From Bacteroidales bacterium (GTDB lineage: Bacteria; Bacteroidota; Bacteroidia; Bacteroidales; UBA1715): 48,485 bases of DNA. The translations under genes were made by a program, and so were the position numbers. The notes beneath the pieces are model-generated. The model did not search any database. It was not told where the DNA came from and was given only the letters and a program-made list of their open reading frames with translations. Shown here in pieces: positions 1 through 9,300 of this stretch (the first letter of the stretch is position 1; the number at the start of each line of letters is the position of its first letter). The DNA is taken from NCBI GenBank assembly GCA_031286165.1, contig JAITUU010000031.1, forward strand, positions 1 through 48,485. The letters run 5' to 3'.

Positions 1-1
1 A

Positions 2-934
2 ACCCATCAGCGAGCACCGCAGGGAACAAATCCGGGCGAATACTCCGAAGATGTGAAAGCAGCACTCGCCGCCGCCATTGCCGAAGCGCAGGAGGCGTAT
101 AATCACCAGCAGATTACCAAAGAAATTGTAGATAATGCGCATAAAACATTGTCAAACGCGCTGAATACCTTTGGAACATCTGCAAATCAAGAACCTATCG
201 AAATTCTCGACAAAACGACACTGAGCCAAGCAATAGCCGATGCAATAGAAGAGTTGGAAAAATCAATCAACAACGTAGGTTTGCAGCAAGGAAATTATCC
301 GCAAGAGGCTGTAGATGCGCTTGGTTATGCTATTACACAAGCACAAACAATTCGCACAACAGCAACTACGCAATCGGAATTAACCTCTGCCTGCAATTAT
401 GTGCAAAGCGCAGTGGAAACCTACCGGAATGCGCACATTATGTACAACAACCAATTATTGGTTGAATTGCTTTCTAATGTGGACGCACAACTTGCTACCG
501 CTACTCTATATGCCCCCTGCGCCGGAGATGGTTATTCTACCGAAGAACACGCTGCACTTTCAGCCATGTTCAATTCTGCAAAAGGAAACTATGCACATTC
601 GCAAGCGGAAATTAACTCTATCTACAATAGTCTTTTACCGCAATACACCCGTTTCTTGGCTTCGTGGACAGAAGATATGTGTATCGACATTGAACCAACA
701 GCAGCATTGGGCGTGTATCCCACAGTGGCAACATCGCACGTTACCATAAATTCCGACAAAACTATTCGTTCAATTTCGGTAATTTCGCTACAAGGCGAGG
801 TGCTTGTGGTAGGAAAACCAAACGCTACCAAAGCCGTGATTGATGTTTCAACACTTGCAAAGGGTACGTATGTAGTGCGCATAGTGTGCGAAGGCAGTAA
901 AAAACCGAAAAAACAAACTATTCTCAAACTCTAA
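2..934 (+). CDS. FIVAR-repeat surface protein with T9SS sorting domain (5' truncated by window edge)
   Basis: The reading frame is open from base 2, so only the C-terminal part of a larger protein is seen; the internal GTG at 53 is not taken as the start. Seen: two complete FIVAR-type helical modules (pattern GxYPxxAxxxLxxAIxxA, then a TTQ-type turn), a degenerate third module with CAGDGYSTEEH, then the SWTEDMC junction and a domain of about 80 residues ending GTYVVRIV...KQTILKL, typical of type A T9SS cargo domains. The last ~200 residues match, module for module, the end of the giant xylanase gene at 3392-10450, so the two are paralogues at least at their 3' ends. Inference: a long exported or cell-surface, possibly glycan-binding protein. 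Its N-terminal catalytic part, if any, lies outside the window. Confidence 0.85.
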   Translation, partial: THQRAPQGTNPGEYSEDVKAALAAAIAEAQEAYNHQQITKEIVDNAHKTLSNALNTFGTSANQEPIEILDKTTLSQAIADAIEELEKSINNVGLQQGNYPQEAVDALGYAITQAQTIRTTATTQSELTSACNYVQSAVETYRNAHIMYNNQLLVELLSNVDAQLATATLYAPCAGDGYSTEEHAALSAMFNSAKGNYAHSQAEINSIYNSLLPQYTRFLASWTEDMCIDIEPTAALGVYPTVATSHVTINSDKTIRSISVISLQGEVLVVGKPNATKAVIDVSTLAKGTYVVRIVCEGSKKPKKQTILKL

Positions 935-937
935 ATA

Positions 938-978
938 AAAAAAGGAGGCTGCCCACTTTTAATCCAGCCTCCTTTTTT
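938..978. terminator. Bidirectional intrinsic terminator
   Basis: A perfect 14-bp inverted repeat (938-951 with 965-978) with GGAGGCTG/CAGCCTCC at its core, A-run on the left and T-run on the right. It lies between two convergent genes and can end both transcripts. Confidence 0.85.
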
Positions 979-979
979 A

Positions 980-2059
980 CTATAACGCAACCGAAAATTC
1001 TTGTGCCAAATTTTGCAAATCATCTACCACCGCAGGCAGGAGCGGAATACCCGAAACAATGCGTTCGGCAGTGGTTTCGCGCTCGTAATCACCCGGAATT
1101 TGTACTTTTTGCTTAGCATCTATGGGCGTGCACGCACGGAAAGTTTCTATCCAATTATCCATGTGTTGCTTAAATTCTTCGGCAGGGCGAAAGGCATCTA
1201 TACGCATAGCACCCACAAAATGCCCTATTCCTTTGCCCACTTGATGGGCAGAAGGTTCTAAAAACGCCAAAAATGGCGGCACCCACGGACCATAATTAGC
1301 ACCCGAAAGCACGGCACACAAAATATCGACAATAGAACCCAAGCAATATCCTTTGTGGCTGCTGTGTTCGCGGTCGGAGCCAAGCGGCAGCAACGCCCCG
1401 CCCTTTTTCAAGCCGTGCGCATCGGTTATGGTATTTCCTTCTTTATCTTGAATCCATCCTTGGGGCGTGTCTAAATTTTTACGCTGTAAAATTTCGAGTT
1501 TGCCCACTGCTGCCGTAGTGGTTGAAAAATCGGCAACCATAGGCGGTTGTTTTTCGGTGGGAAACGCCATGGCAATAGGATTGGTTCCCAGCATTTTTTC
1601 TTTACCAAAGGTAGGCGCGGTGGTAGGTGTGGCGTTTGTGAGTGCCATTCCTATCATATTTCGCTCCAATGCCATCATAGCATGATAGCCGGCTATACCG
1701 AAATGATTGGAATTGCGAATAGCCACCCAACCGGTACCCACATTTTCGGCTTTTTCCATAGCAATGCGCATAGCCTTAGGAGCAACCACCAAGCCAAGCC
1801 CCAAATCACCGTCCACCGTAGCAGTAGAAGGTGTTTCGTGCACAATTTTTACATTGGGCGTGGCGTTCATGCGCTTTGCCTTCCATAAATTTACATAGCC
1901 GCGCAAACGCGCCACGCCGTGAGAATCTACCCCACGCAAATCGGCAGAAATAAGCACATCGGCTGCCAACGAAGCATCTTCGGCACTGTGCCCCATTGCT
2001 TGCAATATTTCTTGGGTAAATTGCTGTAATCGTACATAATCAAACAACATTGTTTCCAT
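980..2059 (-). CDS. Ldh_2-family malate/L-lactate dehydrogenase (NAD(P)-dependent)
   Basis: Soluble oxidoreductase of the Ldh_2 family (malate/L-sulfolactate/ureidoglycolate dehydrogenases), which reduces or oxidises 2-oxo/2-hydroxy acids with NAD(P). Seen: the N-terminal VDSHGVARLRGY motif, the SNHFGIAGYH block that carries the family's catalytic histidine, the GTNPIAMAFP block and the conserved HKGYCLG segment. Length (359 aa) is normal. The frame stays open to a GTG at 2065, but the ATG at 2059 is the better start. The substrate cannot be told from sequence. The gene is monocistronic: the asnA terminator lies upstream and the bidirectional terminator at 938-978 lies downstream. Confidence 0.88.
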   Translation of the reverse strand: METMLFDYVRLQQFTQEILQAMGHSAEDASLAADVLISADLRGVDSHGVARLRGYVNLWKAKRMNATPNVKIVHETPSTATVDGDLGLGLVVAPKAMRIAMEKAENVGTGWVAIRNSNHFGIAGYHAMMALERNMIGMALTNATPTTAPTFGKEKMLGTNPIAMAFPTEKQPPMVADFSTTTAAVGKLEILQRKNLDTPQGWIQDKEGNTITDAHGLKKGGALLPLGSDREHSSHKGYCLGSIVDILCAVLSGANYGPWVPPFLAFLEPSAHQVGKGIGHFVGAMRIDAFRPAEEFKQHMDNWIETFRACTPIDAKQKVQIPGDYERETTAERIVSGIPLLPAVVDDLQNLAQEFSVAL

Positions 2060-2092
2060 ATTCACTGTATTTTTTTGAGTGCGTAAAAATAG

Positions 2093-2137
2093 TAAAAAAT
2101 AAAAAACTCAGCAACCAAAATCAATGATTGCTGAGTT
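2093..2137 (-). terminator. Intrinsic terminator of asnA
   Basis: Perfect 10-bp stem AACTCAGCAA (2105-2114) with TTGCTGAGTT (2128-2137); on the minus strand it is followed by a T-rich run. It lies just after the asnA stop codon. Confidence 0.8.
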
Positions 2138-2161
2138 CCGAAAACTATATATAACAACAAA

Positions 2162-3199
2162 TTATATCAACTGAATATTGTGTTTTTTACAACCTTGTTT
2201 GGTTTCTTCGTCCCACAAACTGCTTTGCACTTCGCCAATGTGCGCTTTGCGCAAAAGGTACATACAAATACGGCTTTGACCGATACCGCCACCGATTGAA
2301 AGTGGTAATTCACCATTCAAAAGTTTTTTGTGGAAGAGTAAATTTTTACGGTCTTCGGCATGTTCTATTCTCAACTGCGCTTCCATTGCTTTGGCATCTA
2401 CGCGAATACCCATTGACGAAATTTCGTAGGGAATACCAAGTACATCGTTCCAGAGTAAAATATCGCCGTTCAATCCCACGTGTCCATCGCCTGTTGGGGT
2501 GCTCCAATCATCGTAATCGGGAGCGCGACCATCGTGTTTTTCGCCATTTGCAAGTACCGAACCAATACCGATTACAAACACTGCTTTGTGTTGTTTACAC
2601 ACTTCTGCTTCGCGTTCTTTCGGCGTTTTATTCGGATACAGTTTGAGCAAATCTTCGGAGTGAATAAAGGTGATTTCTTCGGGAAGAACTTGTTGAATTT
2701 GCGGATAATTTTCAGAAACAATAAATTCGGTGCGTTTGAGCACTTCATAAATTTTGCGCACTATGGTTTTCAAAAAATCAATATTACGATTTTCGGCGGT
2801 AATGCTGCGTTCCCAATCCCATTGGTCCACATAAATTGAGTGTAGATTATCCAAATCCTCATCGGGGCGAATTGCATTCATATCGGTAAGCACACCGTAA
2901 CCCGGAGCAATTTCGTATTCAGCGAGAGCCATACGTTTCCATTTTGCAAGTGAATTTACCACTTCGGCTTGTTGGTCGCCAAGTGCTTTCACAGGAAAGG
3001 TTACTTTGCGCTCCGTTCCGTTCAGGTCATCGTTGATACCGGTGCCTTTGAGTACAAAAAGCGGCGCGGTAACACGGCGCAAACGCAATTCGGAGGTAAT
3101 GTTACGTTCAAAACTATCTTTTATTAATTTAATCGCCTGTTCGGTTTGTTTTAAGTTCAAAGGCGACTTGTAATTTGGTGGAATAATTAAACTATTCAT
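2162..3199 (-). CDS. asnA: Aspartate-ammonia ligase (asparagine synthetase A)
   Basis: Makes asparagine from aspartate, ammonia and ATP in the cytoplasm; AsnA is structurally a class II aminoacyl-tRNA-synthetase-like catalytic domain. Seen: the start MNSLIIPPNYKSPLNL, the ELRLRRVTAPLFV block, GTERKVTFPV, the WDWE segment and the C-terminal GGGIGQSRICMYLLRK motif (about residues 303-318), equivalent to class II motif 3. At 345 aa it is slightly longer than the E. coli enzyme. The ATG at 3199 gives the whole family N-terminus. It is transcribed alone, with its own terminator at 2093-2137. Confidence 0.97.
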   Translation of the reverse strand: MNSLIIPPNYKSPLNLKQTEQAIKLIKDSFERNITSELRLRRVTAPLFVLKGTGINDDLNGTERKVTFPVKALGDQQAEVVNSLAKWKRMALAEYEIAPGYGVLTDMNAIRPDEDLDNLHSIYVDQWDWERSITAENRNIDFLKTIVRKIYEVLKRTEFIVSENYPQIQQVLPEEITFIHSEDLLKLYPNKTPKEREAEVCKQHKAVFVIGIGSVLANGEKHDGRAPDYDDWSTPTGDGHVGLNGDILLWNDVLGIPYEISSMGIRVDAKAMEAQLRIEHAEDRKNLLFHKKLLNGELPLSIGGGIGQSRICMYLLRKAHIGEVQSSLWDEETKQGCKKHNIQLI

Positions 3200-3245
3200 A
3201 CTATCTGTTTTTTTGTATTTTGATTACTATATTAATAATTCGACA

Positions 3246-3253
3246 CAAAAATA
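3246..3253 (-). promoter_or_regulatory. Candidate -7 box for asnA
   Basis: TATTTTTG on the minus strand matches the Bacteroidota -7 consensus TAnnTTTG exactly and would give a leader of about 40 nt. No clear TTG is found at -33; a T-run lies there instead. Confidence 0.35.
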
Positions 3254-3313
3254 CATATTTTTTCTAAAAAACTATAATTAATTATTAATTTTTATTGTCA
3301 ATTTATAGGTTCA

Positions 3314-3354
3314 AAAAAAGAGGTTACTCTCCTTGCGAGAACAACCTCTTTTTT
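3314..3354 (-). terminator. Intrinsic terminator of the giant xylanase gene
   Basis: Perfect 12-bp stem AAAAAAGAGGTT (3314-3325) with AACCTCTTTTTT (3343-3354), reading into a T-run on the minus strand about 40 nt after the stop codon of the giant gene. The symmetric A/T flanks would also work in the other direction. Confidence 0.85.
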
Positions 3355-3391
3355 CAATATCAACGGTGCGTTCACTGCTGTTTCATAGTGT

Positions 3392-6300
3392 TTACTGTTT
3401 AATAATGGTGTGCGTTTCCACCGTGCCGTTACGCAAGGTTACTTGCACTACGTATGTTCCTTGTGCCAAATGTACCACATTCACTACGGTTTGGGTAGTA
3501 TTCAGGCTTTCTGCCGAAACTACTGCGCCGCGAGCAGAAACAATTACAATGGAACGAATTGCAGTTTCGGCACTTACGGAAACAAGCGAAGTTGTAAGCG
3601 TAGGATACACGCGCACAGCCTCTTCATTCACCATGCTCACTGCGGTATTACAATTATCTTCTGTCCACGAATTAACAAAACTTTCGTGGCGAGGCAGTAA
3701 GTTGGTAAGAATATTGTCGATTTCCGCCTGTGTAGTGGCTTTTCCAAGGTCTTCTTTTGCTTTTTTTACTGCTATTTTCAGCGCAGTGTGTTCTTCGCCG
3801 GAGTAGCCGGCACCATTACACTGAATATACAATTTTGCGGCGTTAATGTGATTATCGGCAGAAGCAAGTAAATCGCGCAAGGCTTGGTCGTCAATGGTAG
3901 CAGAAATTTGTGCATCGCCAAATTGTTTCACTGCATTTTGTAAATTTTCAGCGGCAGTAGTAAGTTCAGTTTGTGTAGTTGCACTTGTAAGCACATCGCT
4001 CGCTTCGTTTATAGCATTCAAAAGTGCCGATACTGCCGATTGCGGATAATTTCCCGGTTGCGCACCAATGTTACCATTCGATTTTTGCAATTCGGTCATG
4101 GCATCGCTTATTGCTTTGGTCAAAACTTCTTTATCGAGCGTAACAGTTGCGTTCAAGAATATTTCACGAGCAGCAGCAAGGTCTTCCACTGCCTTATTCA
4201 CATCGGCTGGGGTAAGGTTTGCAGCATTTTTTACGCCGTTGGCAGTTTGCATAGCAGCAAGCAAGAGTGCTTTTGAACCTACTTGGTAATTACCCACAGG
4301 CACTTCTTCCGAAGAAGAATATAGATTGGTAACTTCGTTGATAAGAGCAATCAAGGCTGATTTATCTACCACCACTTTCGCTTTATCGAATTTTTCTTCG
4401 GCAACAGCAAGTGCGGTTTTTGCCTCGTCAAGACTACTTTGTGCGCCGCATTTATCAGCAAGTATGCCTTCGGCAGTTTCTATGACAGTTTTAAACGTTG
4501 CTCGCGAACCTACTATATATTGTCCGTCCGCCACACCTTCTTTTCCTGCGGAGTTGGTGTATTTTGCATTTGCATTGCTAATTGCAGTAGCAAGTGCAGT
4601 TTCGGCACTGCGATTGATTTCCGTAACATTGAAGGTAGTAACTGCTCCGTTCAGTGTAGTAACGGCATTGTTCAATGTAGTAGCCGCCGCCTCAATTTCT
4701 TCTTGCGTAGTTGCCGATGTTAGTTTTCCTTGTGCAGTAGTAATTGCTGTTTGCAGCGTACTTAGCGCATCAGCAAGAGTGCTTAGCGCACTTACAGGAT
4801 ATTTTCCGCCATTGGCGCAGGAATTACTACTTGTTGTTTTAGCATTTGCTGTGGTTTTTGCAGCATTTGCAGCAGTAATTGCATTGTCGAGTGAAGTTGT
4901 GTTGAGAGGAGTTATTACCACTTTTGCGTTGTCGAAAGTTTCGGTTGCAGTTGCAAGATTGTTGATTGCAGTAGTAATATCTGTTTGTGCCAAACATTTA
5001 TTATCTACCACTGCTTGGGCTGCGGCAATTTTTTGTGCAAATTCGTCAATCGCGGCTTGCGGATATTGTCCGTTGGCAGTACCCGGATTTGCAGTGCTGC
5101 GTTTTAAATCTGCTACTGCAATAGCATCTGCCAAAGTTGTTTCGTTACTACGATTGATTTCCGCATTGTTGAAATCTGTAATTTTTCCGTTGAGTACGGT
5201 TGCTGCATTCGTAATCACTGTTTGATTTTTGGCAGTAAGAGAACTTTGCGCGGTAGCAATTGCACTTGTGAGCGTATTCACTGCATTTGCAGGATATTTT
5301 CCGCCATTTTCACAAGAGTTCGCAGGTTTTGCCTTCGCTTGTGCTGTCGAAATTGCATCGTTCAGTACGGCATAATCCACCGTGTTCACAGTTTTATTGA
5401 AATCACTCACGGCTTTATCTAAATTGTTGATTGCAGTAACAATCTCGCTTTGCGTGGTGGCACTCGCGAGTGCAGTTTGCGCATCGTCTATTGCTTTTTG
5501 CAAATCGTTGGCAGCCGCTTGTGGGTGTTGTTCGGCATCTTCGCCTATTTTACCGGCGGCTATGGCATCACCAAGCACTTTTTGTGCATCGGCAATAGCA
5601 TCTTTCAGCGGCTGGTCGTTTTTACCATTTGTAGAACCCAAGTATGCACTGCGAGCATCATCGAGCGTTTTTACGGCAACGGCTACATCGGCATTTTTCG
5701 TTACCGTAGCAAGCGCAGTTTCTGCATCGCTAATTGCTTGTGCAAATGTGTTTGCTGCCGCTTGCGGATATTGCCCCACACCTGTTCCTATGTTACCGGC
5801 AGTAGAACTTTGCGTTTGTTTTGCTGCTGTTATGGCATCTTCCAAGAATTTTTTATTCAACACAATTTGTGCTTTACGGAAGTTACTCATAGCAGTTTCC
5901 AAATCTTCCACCGCTTGGGCTACGGAAACATCGGTGCGTTCATCGCTTGTTTGCACTTGTTTTGCTACTGCAATGGCATCTTCGAGGGCTGTTTTTGCAC
6001 TTTGCGGATATTCGCCGGCTTCGCTACCTATGGTAGATTGCACCAATGTTTCAGCATCGCTGATTTTGGCATCGAGGGCAGTAGTAGAAACGCTGATTTT
6101 TGTGAGTTCAAATGCTATTACGGCTTCATTGATTTCGTCAGCCACACTATTCACTTCTTCTTGCGTTAATTTTTCGGTAAGTTTGATTTTGCCCGCTTGA
6201 ATATACGCACTCAACAAATATTTTTGCGCTGCTGGATACGAACCATGACTACCGTCTGTTTTTGCGGCATCATGTACTTTTTGCGCTGCGGCAATGGCAT

Positions 6301-9300
6301 CTTCAAGCACTTTGGTATCTACCGGCACTATTATTATTTTACTATCTTCAAATGTTTGCACAGCAGCGGCAAGTGGTGCAAGTGCAGCGGTAATATCCGT
6401 TTGCGCCAAGCATTTATTGGTTACTACTGCTTGTGCAGCGGCTATTGCACTCGCGAGTGCAGTTTTCGATTCCGCACTATATTCTTCATCGCTTGCAGCG
6501 GAAAGTGTTTTGTTTGCAGCAGCAATTGCATCAATGAGTGCTTCTTCGTTGCGCACAATTTCTGAATTATTGAATGTACTCACGGCGTTGTCAAAACTTC
6601 CTTTCGCGCCATTCAATGTTTGCGTAGCGGCATCTATTGCACTTTGCGAATCAGATGTTAGAAATCCTTGTGCCGTAGTAATTGCAGCAGTCAGGTTATT
6701 TATTGCTGTTCCAAATATAAGCACTTCTGCATGAGGATATTTTCCTCCTTTTTGACACGAAAAATCATTACTTAAACTTGCAATAGAAGGAGCCGCATTT
6801 TTAGCATCGGCAGCAACACTAATTGCAGCCTCCAACAAAGCGGTATTTACAGGATTTGCCACTACTTTCGCTTTATCGAAGGTATCTTCGGCACTTGCAA
6901 GGGCTGCTATGGCAGTTATAATATCGGCTTGTGCCAAACATTTATTTGCTATCACCGTTTCGGCTTTTTCTATGGCGGTTTTGAACGTTGCTCGCGAACC
7001 TACTATATATTGCCCTACGCTTGTGCCTTCCTGATTTGCAGTGTTGGTATATTTTGTGTTTGCATTGCTCACGGCAGTAGCGAGCGTTTCTTCGTTACTG
7101 CGGTTGATTTTCGTGAGTTCAAAATTCGCAAGTGCCGTAGCAAGGTCTGCTTTTGCAGCATTGAGTGCGGTAACTGCGGCAGCAATTTCGGCTTGGGTAA
7201 GCGCGGAAGTGAGTTTGCCTTGTGCCGTAGTAATAGCAGTATTCATAAGTATTACATCTTGCGAAAGTTGCGCTCCGCCGGCTACGGTGTATGCACCGCC
7301 GTTTGCACAGGAATTTGCAGGTGTTACTTTTGTAAGCACAGCATTATAATCGGTAGTTGCACTTTGTATTGCGGTTTCAAGCGTTGAAAAATCAAGTACC
7401 TCTCGCGCATTGGTAAATATTTCTTCGGCAGTAGCAAGTGCGCTCGCAGCATCGTCAAGCGTTGATTGAGCACCGCATGTATTGGCAAGCACCGCTTCGG
7501 CTTTTTCTATGGCAGTTTTGAACGTTGCTCGCGCACCTATTATATATTGTCCTTCTTGCAAACCTTCCTGACCTGCGCTATTGGTATATTTAGCGTTTGC
7601 ATTGATAATTGCTGTGCTCAGCGCAGTTTCGGTGCGCGAAATTTCCGTACCATTGAAAGTTGCTATGGCAGTATTGAGCGTTCCTGAGGCAGTATTCAGT
7701 ACTGTAACAGCGGCATCAATATCGGCTTGGGTGGTAGCAGTAAGTTTTCCTTGCGCGGTAATAATGGCAGTTTCTATTGTTGATACTGCTCCGGCAAGGG
7801 TGCTTACGGCTGCGGCAGGGTATTTTCCGCCATTTTCACAAGAATTAGAGTTTGCCGCCTTTCCGCTTGCGGTAGTTTTCGCTGTAGTTGCTGCGGTAAT
7901 TGCTGCGTTGAGTGCAGTAAAATCAAGCGGTTCGTCTTCGGGAGCAAAGCGGAGTTTCACATTTTGGAGAATTACATTGTTCAACGAACTTCCTAAGTTA
8001 AACGCCAACTGCGTAGCATTGTCGCTATCGTAAGTCATTTCAAATGTGTAGGAAAACGATTGCATGGTAGTAGTGAGTGCCACATTGCTACTCCAATAAG
8101 TGTCGTAATTAGCCGATGCTTTTTGAAACATTACGTCCATAGTGCGGGTATCTACCGCCTGCGCATCGAAGGAGAATATGTATTTTTGCCCTTTTATAAG
8201 GCTCACATTTTTTTGCACAAATTGCGGTTCCCACAAATCTTTACCAAGTGCGGTAATGTTCACGGTGAGTGCATTGTTCGCTGCCGAAATAGTGGCAGCG
8301 GAACTGTTTCCATTTTGCACTGCCCAATTCGTAGTGCCGCTGAATGTTCCGTTTTTAATTAAATTTTCGGTACTCACGCTCCATGCTGCCGTAGCAGTTT
8401 CGTTGGCAGTGAGCACGTAGGCAGCCGTAATTACCGTACCATTTACTTTCCAACCATCGAAATCGTAACCGGTGCGTGTGGGTGTAGGCAGTGTGCCTAC
8501 TGCGGTTCCGGGTGCCACGCTTATAATTGTTTGGCTCAGTGTTCCGCCATTAGCATCAAGGGTGAGCGTTACCGGCGTTACCCATTGTGCTATTGCCGTA
8601 GCATTGGCAGTTGGTGCGTAGGTGCTTGTTATGATGGCAGTGCCCACTTTCCAACCGTCAAAAATATATCCCGTGCGCGTAGGTGTAGGTAGTGTGCCCA
8701 CTGCTGTTCCCGATTTTACGCTTATAGATGCTGGTGTTACAGTTCCGCCATTGGCATCGAGCGTAAGCGTTACCTGCGCCGCCCATTGGGCTACGGCAGT
8801 AGCAGCAGCATTGAGTACGTAGGTAGCATCAATAGCAGTACTTCCTATTTTCCAAGCGTCAAAAATATATCCCGTGCGCGTAGGCGTGGGTAGTGTGCCT
8901 ACGACAGCACCTTTAATCACTTCTATACTTGTGGGTGTTACCGTGCCGCTATTGGGGTCAAGCGTGAGCGTTACTTTTTCGGTAGATGTAAAATTTGCTA
9001 TATATACCAATTTTATATCACTCAGCGTAACGCCTATTGCCGCCGCTCCAAGTTGAAACGATAAATTTGCCGCAAGGTCGGTGGCATCTTTCATTTCAAA
9101 TTCAAAAGTGTACGTGCTTGCCGTAGTGGTGAGGTCGAAAGTTTTACTTGCATAACCCGTCCATGGGTCCACTGCTTTTTCAAATGTTACGTCCAATTTC
9201 CGCGCAGCCGTGGCTTGCGCCGTAAAGGTCAGTCGATACTTATAGCCTTTTTCCAAAGCCACGTTCTGCTGTTGCAGTTGTGGTTCCCATACATTGGAAC

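Noticed and set aside
4326..6200. Long plus-strand ORFs (up to 299 aa) opposite the FIVAR tract
   Set aside because: They are antisense shadows of Ala/Thr-rich codons in the giant gene; their products are low-complexity Ala/Ser/Val strings without start context or domain, and repeat with the modules.
3902..7924. Regularly spaced repeated DNA that might look like a CRISPR array
   Set aside because: Repeats are coding, 230-300 nt apart, diverged, and in frame throughout; no cas gene is present.
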